This document shows positions 42,800 to 50,653 of a stretch of DNA of 64,000 nt, piece by piece. The notes beneath the pieces are model-generated. The model was not told the origin of the DNA and did not search any database. It saw only the letters and a program-made list of their open reading frames with translations. Origin of the DNA: Bog-532 sp963830385 (GTDB lineage: Bacteria > Actinomycetota > Actinomycetes > Streptosporangiales > Streptosporangiaceae); contig CAWHMD010000008.1 of assembly GCA_963830385.1 (NCBI GenBank), positions 496,001 to 560,000 of the forward strand, read 5' to 3'. Every line of letters begins with the position of its first letter. Position 1 is the stretch's first letter. The position numbers and the translations under genes were made by a program.

Positions 42800-45616
42800 A
42801 TGGCCCAGGCATTGCGCGGCCGGGATGGCGAGCAGGCGGTTCTGGACCGGCTTCTGGACGAGGTGCGCGCGGGTGCCAGCCGGGTGCTGGTCCTGCGCGG
42901 CGAGGCCGGGGTCGGCAAGACCGTGCTGCTGGACTACATGCAAGATCGCGCACACGATTGCCGCGTGGTGCGCGGGGCTGGCGTCCAGTCCGAGATGGAA
43001 CTGGCGTTCGCCGTCCTCCATCAGCTGTGCGCGCCCGTACTGGACAGCCTGGATCACCTGCCGGATCCGCAGCGAGAGGCGCTGAGCACGGCATTCGGCT
43101 TGGGCACGGGGCCCGCGCCGGATCGCTTCACCGTCAGCATCGCGATGCTCGGGCTGCTGTCCGAGGCGGCTGCGGAGCGGCCGCTGGTCTGCCTGATCGA
43201 CGACGCGCAGTGGCTCGACCATGCTTCCGCCCAGGCCCTCGCGTTCGTCGCCCGCCGCCTGCTGGCGGAGTCGGTCGCCATGGTCTTCGCGCGGCGGGAA
43301 CCCGGCGAGGATCAGGACCTGCCGGGACTCGCGGAGCTCGCGGTCCCGGGCCTGAGCGACGCTGACGCCCGCGCGCTGCTGGAGTCGGTGGTGCCCGGGC
43401 GGCTGGACGAGGGTGTCCGGGACCGGATCGTCGCCGAGACCCGGGGGAACCCGCTCGCACTGGTGGAGCTGACCCGCGGGCTGACTCCGGCGGAGCTGGC
43501 CGGCGGGTTCGGCCGCCCCGACACCCGGCCGCTCGCGAACCGCCTCGAACAGAGCTTCCACCAGCAGCTCCGGGCGCTCCCGGCGCAGACGCGGCTGCTG
43601 CTCCTGGCCGCGGCGGCCGAACCGGTCGGCGACATCGCCTTGCTCAGGCGTGCAGCCGGGCACCTCGGCATTCCCGCCGATGCTGGGCGTCCAGCCGAGT
43701 CCGCGGGGCTGATCGAGTTCGGGGCGCAGGTGCGTTTCCGTCACCCGCTCGTTCGGGCCGCCGCCTACCGGGCGGCATCATCGCCTGACCGGCGGCGCGT
43801 CCATCGCGCGCTGGCGGACGTGACAGATCCCGGCGCCGATCCCGGCCGCCGGGCGTGGCATCGCGCCTACGCGGCGGTCGGCCCGGACGAGTCGGTTGCC
43901 CGTGAGCTCGAGCGATCAGCGAGCCAGGCGCAGGCCCGCGGTGGTGTCGCCGCGGCCGCCGCGTTCCTGGAACGGGCCACCGAGCTGACCCCGGATCCGG
44001 GTCGGCGCGCCACCCGGGCACTGGCTGCCGCGCAGGTCAAGTTCGAGGCGGCCGCGCCCGACACCGCCGACGACCTGCTCTCCGCCGCCGAGCTGGGACC
44101 GCTGGAGGAACTGCAGCGGGCCCAGGCGGCCCGGCTCCGCGCCCAGATCGTCTTCCGCCGCCGCCGCGGCAGCGACGCCCCAGCCCTGTTCCTCGAGGCG
44201 GCCAGAGCGTTCTCGGGGCTCGACGGCGAGCTGGCCCGGGAGACCTATCTCGAAGCCTTCGGCGCGGCGATGTTCGCAGGCCAGCTCGGTGGCCAGTACG
44301 GACTGCGGGAGGTGGCCGAAGCCGTCCGGGCCGCACCGCCCGGACCGCAGCCCGCCCGGCCGAGCGACCTCCTGCTGGACGGCATGGCCCTGCGCTATCT
44401 GGAACACCAGGCGGCCGAGGCCGGGGTGGCCGGGGCGGGGGCGGGCGAGCACGCCCGGGCCGGGGTGCCCACCCTCCGGCGTGCCCTGGCGGCGCTGCGG
44501 CGGGAGGATCCGCGCGCCCGGGAAGACATCATGGGCCTGCTGTGGCTCTCGGGGACGGCGCAGTCGATGGCCGTCCATGAGGTGTGGGAGTACGCGGGGT
44601 GGCGCGAGCTGTCCACTCGCTCGGTCCGGCTGGCTCGTGAGGCCGGCGCGCTCGCCGCTCTGCCTGGTCTGCTGGTCTACCTGGCCGGCGTGCACGTGTT
44701 CGCCGGCGAGTTCGCCGCCGCCGCGGCGCTCATCGAGGAGAGCGACGCCATCACGGCGGCCACCGGCAACGCGCCCATGCGCTACGCCGCGCTGTTCCTC
44801 GCCGCCTGGCGAGGCGAGGAGACCCCGGCCCGGCAGCTGATCGAGGAGACGATCTCCGATGCCCGGGCCCGGGGCGAGGGCCGGGTCCTCGGCATGGCCG
44901 GGTACGTCACCGCCGTCCTCAACAACGGACTCGGCCGCTATCCGGCCGCCCTCACCGGAGCCCGCCTGGCCTGCCAGCACGATGACCTCGGTTACTTCAA
45001 CTGGTCACTGGCCGAACTGGTTGAGGCCGGTGTCCGCGCCGGCGCGGCTGAGGAAGCCGCGACCGCCTTCCGCCAGCTCGAGGAGCGAACCCGGGCCAGC
45101 GGCACCGACTGGGCTCTCGGCGTCCTGGCCCGGTCTAAGGCGCTGCTGAGCGACGGCCAGGATGCCGAACCGCACTACCGGGAGGCGATCGAGCGTCTGG
45201 AGCGCGAACAGATCGTCATCCATCTCGCCCGCGCTCACCTGCTGTACGGCGAGTGGCTGCGCCGGGTGAACCGCCGCCAGGACGGGCGTGAGCACCTGCG
45301 CGTCGCCCATCAGACGTTCAGCCGCATCGGGGCCGAAGCGTTCGCCGAACGGGCCCGCGGCGAGCTGCTGGCCACCGGGGAAACGGTGCGTAAGCGAACG
45401 GCCGGGGTCCAGGACGTGCTCACCGCCCAGGAGAAACAGATCGTACGGCTGGCGGCCGAGCGGCACTCGAACCCGGAGATAGCCAGCCAGCTCTTCATCA
45501 GCCCCCGGACGGTCGAGTACCACCTGCACAACGTGTTCGCGAAGCTCGGCGTGAACTCCCGCCGGGAGCTGCGGGCCGCCATTCGGAAGCTCGACCAGGC
45601 CGTTTCCCCGCTCTAG
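42800..45616 (+). CDS. LAL-type (LuxR) large ATP-binding regulator, second paralogue
   Basis: 938 residues from the ATG at 42800; a GTG five codons earlier is also possible. Walker A is LRGEAGVGKTVLLDYMQD, Walker B CLIDDAQWLDHASAQAL, then TPR-like helices and the HTH LTAQEKQIVRLAAERHSNPE with ASQLFISPRTVEYHLHNVFA. It shares most motifs and length with the protein encoded at 39028, so they are old duplicates, but they are clearly different. A Gly/Ala-rich insertion (EAGVAGAGAGEHARAGVPTL) sits in the helical part. The following SDR genes may be its targets. Confidence 0.9.
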   Translation: MAQALRGRDGEQAVLDRLLDEVRAGASRVLVLRGEAGVGKTVLLDYMQDRAHDCRVVRGAGVQSEMELAFAVLHQLCAPVLDSLDHLPDPQREALSTAFGLGTGPAPDRFTVSIAMLGLLSEAAAERPLVCLIDDAQWLDHASAQALAFVARRLLAESVAMVFARREPGEDQDLPGLAELAVPGLSDADARALLESVVPGRLDEGVRDRIVAETRGNPLALVELTRGLTPAELAGGFGRPDTRPLANRLEQSFHQQLRALPAQTRLLLLAAAAEPVGDIALLRRAAGHLGIPADAGRPAESAGLIEFGAQVRFRHPLVRAAAYRAASSPDRRRVHRALADVTDPGADPGRRAWHRAYAAVGPDESVARELERSASQAQARGGVAAAAAFLERATELTPDPGRRATRALAAAQVKFEAAAPDTADDLLSAAELGPLEELQRAQAARLRAQIVFRRRRGSDAPALFLEAARAFSGLDGELARETYLEAFGAAMFAGQLGGQYGLREVAEAVRAAPPGPQPARPSDLLLDGMALRYLEHQAAEAGVAGAGAGEHARAGVPTLRRALAALRREDPRAREDIMGLLWLSGTAQSMAVHEVWEYAGWRELSTRSVRLAREAGALAALPGLLVYLAGVHVFAGEFAAAAALIEESDAITAATGNAPMRYAALFLAAWRGEETPARQLIEETISDARARGEGRVLGMAGYVTAVLNNGLGRYPAALTGARLACQHDDLGYFNWSLAELVEAGVRAGAAEEAATAFRQLEERTRASGTDWALGVLARSKALLSDGQDAEPHYREAIERLEREQIVIHLARAHLLYGEWLRRVNRRQDGREHLRVAHQTFSRIGAEAFAERARGELLATGETVRKRTAGVQDVLTAQEKQIVRLAAERHSNPEIASQLFISPRTVEYHLHNVFAKLGVNSRRELRAAIRKLDQAVSPL

Positions 45617-45740
45617 CGGCCGGACCACCCCACCCAGCCAAGCCCGACTGGGGTGTCGCACGGATGCGAGCAACGGGCCGCGCAGACGACCGTGGTCCTC
45701 GTCCACCCGCCTTCGGGCGGCCAGGAGAGGAAGGGTCATC

Positions 45741-46496
45741 ATGCGAATTGTTGTCATCGGCGGGACCGGGCTGATCGGTTCCAAGCTCGTCGCCATGCTC
45801 GCCGCGCACGGCCACCAGGCTGTTCCCGCGTCGCCGGCTACTGGCGTCAACACCCTCACGGGCGAGGGTCTCGGCCAGGCCCTGGCCGGCGCGGGCGTAG
45901 TGGTCGACGTGTCGAACTCGCCGTCGTTCGAGGACACCGCGGTGCTTGAGTTCTTCGAGAAGTCGACCCGCAACATCGTTGACGCGGAGGCCGCGGCCGC
46001 CGTGGGGCGGCATGTGGCGCTGTCGGTGGTCGGCACCGAGCGGCTGGCCGACAGCGGCTACATGAGGGCCAAGGTCGCACAGGAGAAACTCATCGCGAGC
46101 TCGTCGATCCCCTACACGATCGTCCACGCGACCCAGTTCTTCGAGTTCGCCATCCGCACCGCTGACGAGGCGACGGACGGCAATGAGGTGCGGGTCCCGC
46201 CGGTGCTGATTCAGCCGATGGCAGCCGACGATGTTGCCACCGCGGTGTGCGATGTCACCCTCGCCGCCCCGCTGGACCACACGGTCGAGATCGCCGGGCC
46301 CGAGCCGATGCCGTTCGAAGACTTCGTGCGGAAGGCGCTGCGCGCCGTGGGCGATCAGCGCGTCGTGATCACCGATCCGCGCGCCCGGTACTTCGGGGCC
46401 CGGCTGAGCGAGCGCAGTCTCCTGCCGGGCGATGGTGCCCGGCTCGGCGGGACCAGCTTCGACGACTGGCTCAGCCGCCAGGCACCGGGGCACTAG
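45741..46496 (+). CDS. NAD(P)H-binding protein (NmrA/YwnB-like)
   Basis: 251 residues. RIVVIGGTGLIGSKLVAMLA is an intact Rossmann loop; VALSVVGTERLADSGYMRAK and YTIVHATQFFEFAIRTADEA are typical of the NmrA-like group that acts as redox sensor or reductase. The C-terminus (DWLSRQAPGH) is plain. The ATG has a GGAGAGGAAGG site. A damaged paralogue follows 32 bases downstream. Confidence 0.87.
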   Translation: MRIVVIGGTGLIGSKLVAMLAAHGHQAVPASPATGVNTLTGEGLGQALAGAGVVVDVSNSPSFEDTAVLEFFEKSTRNIVDAEAAAAVGRHVALSVVGTERLADSGYMRAKVAQEKLIASSSIPYTIVHATQFFEFAIRTADEATDGNEVRVPPVLIQPMAADDVATAVCDVTLAAPLDHTVEIAGPEPMPFEDFVRKALRAVGDQRVVITDPRARYFGARLSERSLLPGDGARLGGTSFDDWLSRQAPGH

Positions 46497-46528
46497 GCCG
46501 CAACCGAACCCGACGGAAAGGACTCACC

Positions 46529-47487
46529 ATGAAGATCGTCGTCATCGGCGGCGGGCCGCTCAGCGCAAAGCTGGTCACCCGGCTCGGCCAGCACGGACAC
46601 GAGGCCGTAGCGGCGCCGCCGGCCCCGGAGCCGGCATCCTCGCCGGCCAGCGACTCGCTGGCGCCCTGGCCGGTGCCGCCGTAGTCATCGATGTGGCCAG
46701 CCCGTCGCCGGCCGACGCCGCCGCGGCACTGGACTTCTTCCAGACCGCCACCGGAAATCTGCTCGCCGCGGAGGCGTCGGCCGGGGTCAGGCATCACGTG
46801 GCCCTGTCGGCGGTGGGGATCGAGCGGCTGCAGCACAGCGGCTACTTCCGGGCCAAGAGTGCCCAGGAGGAGCTGATCGAGAACTCGGCGATCCCGTATT
46901 CGATCGTGCGGGCGACGCAGTTCTTCGAGTACCTGCCGAGCATCGCGGACGCGGCCACCGACGGCAGCGTCGTCCGGCTTGCACCGGTGCTGTTCCAGCC
47001 CGTCGCCGAGGATGATGTCATCCAGGTGATCGCCGGGATAGCAGCAGGCCCGCCGCTGCTCGGCCGAGCCGAGGTCGCCGGGCCCGAGCCGTTCCGGCTG
47101 GACGAGTTCCTGCGAAGCGCCCTGGCCAGGTCGGGCGATCCGCGCACGGTGGCCACGGACCCTCGTGCGACCTTCTTCGGCATCGAGCTGGGCGAGCGGA
47201 CTCTGCTGCCGGCCGCGGACGCGGTTGCCGGCGCGACCCGTCACCGCGACTGGCTGGACGCCCCGGCTGGCGGCAACGCCTTCCTGCAGGAGCTCGAGCT
47301 CGACGTCAGGACCGAGCTGATCCAGGTCGAGACCAGCCCGGCCGAAGAGGAAGCCGTCGGCACACCGATCGACGAGTGGCTGTCCGATCCGGCCGATGAT
47401 CAGCGCTACGAAGCCAGATTGCGCAGCCTTCTCGGCGCGGTCGAGGCCATGGAAGACGGCTCCCGGCCGGCGACGGGAGGCTGGTGA
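46529..47487 (+). pseudogene. Frameshifted NAD(P)H-binding paralogue with extra C-terminal tail
   Basis: From the ATG at 46529 the first frame reads MKIVVIGGGPLSAKLVTRL to HEAVAAPPAP. At about 46620 one lost base must be restored to continue as GAGILAGQRLAGALAGAAVV and on through VALSAVGIERLQHSGYFRAK and YSIVRATQFFEYLPS. Against the gene before it, the Rossmann loop is also shortened (GGTGLIG became GGG), which should hurt cofactor binding. After the usual end (HRDWLDAP) it has about 70 extra residues (FLQELELDVRTELIQVE, DQRYEARLRSLLGAVEAME) that look like a separate small protein joined on. Probably a pseudogene or a read error in a fusion gene. Confidence 0.65.
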
Positions 47488-47490
47488 GCG

Positions 47491-47670
47491 ATGCAGGTCT
47501 CACGCCAGCACGTGGTGGAAATCCTGCGGACCGCGCAACTGCCAGAGCTGGTCGAGGAGGCCGGCCGGGTACTGCCCGATCCGGTCGAGTACAGCCACGC
47601 GGAGCGCTTTCTCGCCCAGTACGGCATCACCAAAGACCAGCTGATCAGCCGCGCGGGAGGAAGCCCGTAA
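47491..47670 (+). CDS. Small protein of unknown function
   Basis: 59 residues, starting 3 bases after the previous stop. MQVSRQHVVEILRTAQLPEL is followed by PDPVEYSHAERFLAQYGITK and DQLISRAGGSP; codon use is typical for the genome and the helices look amphipathic. I think similar small proteins accompany cytochrome b-like genes in actinobacteria, but this is from memory. No membrane segment or metal motif. Probably in one operon with the cytochrome b gene. Confidence 0.65.
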   Translation: MQVSRQHVVEILRTAQLPELVEEAGRVLPDPVEYSHAERFLAQYGITKDQLISRAGGSP

Positions 47671-47716
47671 CCGCCGCTTCCGCAACGAGCTGGACCCAGG
47701 AGGAAAGGAGCCCCCG

Positions 47717-49111
47717 ATGCTAATGGCCGGCCGACATCACCCCGAAGACCGCTGGACGGCCGCGTTCGGGCGGATCGCCGCGTACTCGTTCGCGCTGGCG
47801 GCGGTCACTGGGGTCCTGCTCTTGCCATTTTTCCGCCCGTCGATGGCCCCGCTCACCTATCGCGGCTCGTACCGGTTGCTGGACGGCCTCACCATGAGCG
47901 GGGCCTATGAGTCCGTGCTGGCGGTCAGCTTGAACGGACAGGGCGGCCTGCTGATCCGCCAGGTCCACCACTGGTCGGCGGATCTGTTCGTCGCGGCGAT
48001 CTGCCTGCGGCTGCTGCGGGCGTTCTTCCGCGGCCGGTTCTCCGGCCGGGCGCGGCCGGGCTGGCTGATCTGGACGGCGCTGCTGCCGCTGGGCATGGCG
48101 GCGGCCTACAGCGGCACGATCCTGCCCGATGACATGGTGTCCGGCGGCAGCCTCAGCGTGATAACCGGTGTGCTGCTGTCGGTGCCGCTGATCGGCACGC
48201 GGCTGGTGACCTGGATCTTCGGCGGGGCGCCGCCCGGGGATCAGATCATCGGGCGCGACTACTGGCTGCACATCCTGGTCCTTCCTGCCCTGACCGGCGC
48301 GCTGCTCCTGGCGAGCTTCCGGCCGTCGCTGCGGTGGCCACGCCGGGTGCGGGTGGATCCCCTGCTGCCGTTCACGTGCGCGGTGCTGATCCTGCTGGGC
48401 GCGGTCGCGCAGATCAACCCGGTGTGGCTGATCGGGCCGTCGCAGCCGGGCAGCATCAGCTCCGGTTCGGTGCCGGACTGGTACATGGCGTTCCTCGACG
48501 GCCCGCTGCGGATCATGCCGGCCTGGGAAGTGCCGATCGCCGGGCATCCGCTGGATCTCGGGGTGCTGATCGCCGGGCTCATCGTGCCCGCACTGTTCTT
48601 CAGCTGCCTGGCTGCCTACCCGATGGCGGACCGGCGGGTCACCGGCGCGCGGCCGGCTCGCGGGCTGCTGCCTCCCACCCCGGCCGGCCTGGCGAACCGG
48701 AACGCGGCCGGCGTGGCCGGCCTGACGTTCTACTGCCTGCTGTGGGTCTCGGCCGCCAACGACCAGATCGCCTACCACCTGCACCTTGATCTCTACACGG
48801 TCACCTGGATACTCCGGGTCCTCGTGCTGGCCGGGCCGGCGCTTGCGTTCACCGTCACCCGGGCCGGATGCCACGTGCGGGCCGATCAGCGACGCGAGGA
48901 GGAACTGCACAGCCGGGAAACCGGGCGGATCGTGATGGACCCGCAGGGCCGCTACACCGAAATCCGGGAGCCAGCCTCCCGCCAGACCGCGAAGGAGACC
49001 CGAAGCCATGAAGAATACGAGCCGCCGGCCGCGGCTGGCGAGCGCAGCTGCGCTCAAGCTGATCGGCACCGCGGTGCGGAAGACCCGGCCGCCGGAACAC
49101 GGTGCCGATGA
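47717..49111 (+). CDS. QcrB-like cytochrome b that lacks heme bH ligands
   Basis: 464 residues with eight or more membrane helices. Landmarks of cytochrome b: IRQVHHWSADLFVAAICLRL in helix B, YWLHILVLPALTGALLL in helix D, PDWYMAFLDGPLRIMPAWE at the quinol site. His84 and His185 correspond to the heme bL pair. The positions 14 residues later, where the heme bH ligands should be, are Arg98 and Ala199. The last 35 or so residues overlap the next gene and look out of frame, so the true C-terminus may be near 49010 with one lost base. No Rieske or cytochrome c gene is adjacent. An accessory, single-heme paralogue of QcrB is the simplest reading. Confidence 0.8.
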   Translation: MLMAGRHHPEDRWTAAFGRIAAYSFALAAVTGVLLLPFFRPSMAPLTYRGSYRLLDGLTMSGAYESVLAVSLNGQGGLLIRQVHHWSADLFVAAICLRLLRAFFRGRFSGRARPGWLIWTALLPLGMAAAYSGTILPDDMVSGGSLSVITGVLLSVPLIGTRLVTWIFGGAPPGDQIIGRDYWLHILVLPALTGALLLASFRPSLRWPRRVRVDPLLPFTCAVLILLGAVAQINPVWLIGPSQPGSISSGSVPDWYMAFLDGPLRIMPAWEVPIAGHPLDLGVLIAGLIVPALFFSCLAAYPMADRRVTGARPARGLLPPTPAGLANRNAAGVAGLTFYCLLWVSAANDQIAYHLHLDLYTVTWILRVLVLAGPALAFTVTRAGCHVRADQRREEELHSRETGRIVMDPQGRYTEIREPASRQTAKETRSHEEYEPPAAAGERSCAQADRHRGAEDPAAGTRCR

Positions 49112-49572
49112 CGCCGTTACCGCCGAATACCTGTATGTCCCCTGCGCCCGGGTCCGCTACCACGGATTGTCGGCCGAGACGAGCCACTGGGTCCTGGAGG
49201 TACCGGTCATCAGGAAGACGGCCAAGCGGATCTACTACACCAGCGACAGCTGGGACCGGGCTGAGGCCGTGGTCAGCCCCGGCTGCATCAGCCGCCAGGA
49301 GTTCGAGTCCGGTACCCCGGCCGGAGTGATCCCGGTCCCCGGCGCCCGGCCCGGCGCGGCCGCGGCTGTTCTTCGCCACCCGCCAAGCGGCCGAACACCA
49401 CCTGTATCGCGGGGAGCGCAAGCGAGCCGGTCAGGCCCGGCCGGACGTGCTGCTCGTCAGGGAACTGCGCCGCGCGATGGCCGACGCTCACCCCGACCGC
49501 GGCGGCACGACGGAGCAGTTCATCCAGGCGCGCCGCCGCTACCAGACGGCGCGGCAGCCCATACGGCGGTAA
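49008..49572 (+). pseudogene. Frameshifted conserved hypothetical with J-like C-terminus
   Basis: The ATG at 49008 gives MKNTSRRPRLASAAALKLIG, then a well-formed strand-rich stretch (YHGLSAETSHWVLEVPVIRK, RIYYTSDSWDRAEAVVSPGC). The frame loses quality after about 49330. Allowing one lost base near 49340, it continues LFFATRQAAEHHLYRGERKR and ELRRAMADAHPDRGGTTEQF to a stop at 49572. AHPDRGG is the HPD loop of a J-domain, so the C-terminus may contact a DnaK-type chaperone. It follows the cytochrome b gene with coding overlap. Decay or read error cannot be told apart here. Confidence 0.6.
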
Positions 49573-49575
49573 CGG

Positions 49576-50439
49576 TCAGCTGCCGTGCCCGTCGTGCTTG
49601 GCCAGCAGCTCGGCCGCGTGGTCGGGCACGTACGACTGCAGCTCCCTGGCGGTGCGCTGGTAGCCGGTGGACGACGGCCGCTCCGGCAGGCGCAGCTTGG
49701 GCAGCTGGACCTGGTGGTACGGGATCGTGCTGAGCAGGTGGGAGATCATGTTGATGCGCGCCCGGCGCTTGTCGTCGCTCTCCACCACGTGCCAGGGCGC
49801 CTCGGGGATGTCGGTGTGCACGAACATCGCGTCCTTGGCCCGCGAGTAGTCCTCCCAGTGCAGGATCGACTGGAGGTCCATCGGCGACAGCTTCCAGCGC
49901 CGCAGCGGGTCGTCCAGCCGGGACTCGAACCGGCGCTGCTGTTCCTCGTCGCTGACCGAGAACCAGTATTTGCGCAGCAGGATGCCGTCCTCGACCAGCA
50001 GCCGCTCGAAGATCGGGCACTGGGCCAGGAACCGGCTGTACTCCTCCTTGGTGCAGAACCCCATCACGTGCTCGACCCCGGCCCGGTTGTACCAGCTGCG
50101 GTCGAACAGGCAGGTCTCCCCGGCCGCGGGCAGCTGCTCCACGTAGCGCTGGAAGTACCACTGGCTCTTCTCGCGCTCGGTCGGCGCCGGCAGCGCCGCG
50201 ATGCGGGCGACCCGGGGGTTGAGGTACTGGATGATCCGCTGGATCGTCCCGCCCTTGCCGGCCGCGTCGCGGCCTTCGAAGATCACCACGATGCGGGCGC
50301 CCTGGGCCGTCGCCCACTGCTGCATCTTGACCAGCTCGCTCTGCAGCCGATAGAGCTCGGCCTCGTACGGGCCGCGCGGCAGCTTCTCCGGCTTGCCGCC
50401 TTTCTTCCCGGCGGCCTTGCCGGCGTTCACCTTCGTCAT
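49576..50439 (-). CDS. ppk2: Polyphosphate kinase 2
   Basis: 287 residues. The P-loop is IVVIFEGRDAAGKGGTIQRI near residue 53; DRSWYNRAGVEHVMGFC is the PPK2 core with the Walker B Asp, and EEYSRFLAQCPIFERLL and KLSPMDLQSILHWEDYSRAK follow. The Lys/Gly-rich N-terminus (NAGKAAGKKGGKPEKLPRG) is common in actinobacterial PPK2. It moves phosphate between polyphosphate and nucleotides. The family is certain; the class (NDP or NMP directed) is not decided here. It is convergent with the J-like gene. Confidence 0.93.
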   Translation of the reverse strand: MTKVNAGKAAGKKGGKPEKLPRGPYEAELYRLQSELVKMQQWATAQGARIVVIFEGRDAAGKGGTIQRIIQYLNPRVARIAALPAPTEREKSQWYFQRYVEQLPAAGETCLFDRSWYNRAGVEHVMGFCTKEEYSRFLAQCPIFERLLVEDGILLRKYWFSVSDEEQQRRFESRLDDPLRRWKLSPMDLQSILHWEDYSRAKDAMFVHTDIPEAPWHVVESDDKRRARINMISHLLSTIPYHQVQLPKLRLPERPSSTGYQRTARELQSYVPDHAAELLAKHDGHGS

Positions 50440-50653
50440 TTGCTCAACTTAACCGCATGACGCGGGAAGGCAAGATCAACGCGCCCCTGACCGGCAGCTG
50501 ACCGGGCGCCGCGCCGCCGTTTCGGACTAAAGGTCACACTTTCCCCACATGCCTTGACAGGTTCGCACAGTATCGAGAGAAAATCCTCATGAGCGAAAGC
50601 CGGCGGCGATGGGGTCAGCCCGCGCCTCCCGGCTGACTCGATGAGGAGGCGCC

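Noticed and set aside
50554..50580. TTGACA as a -35 box for the Tat-exported protein
   Set aside because: No acceptable -10 box lies at 16-18 bases spacing; the nearest TAT-like hexamer is only about 11 bases away.
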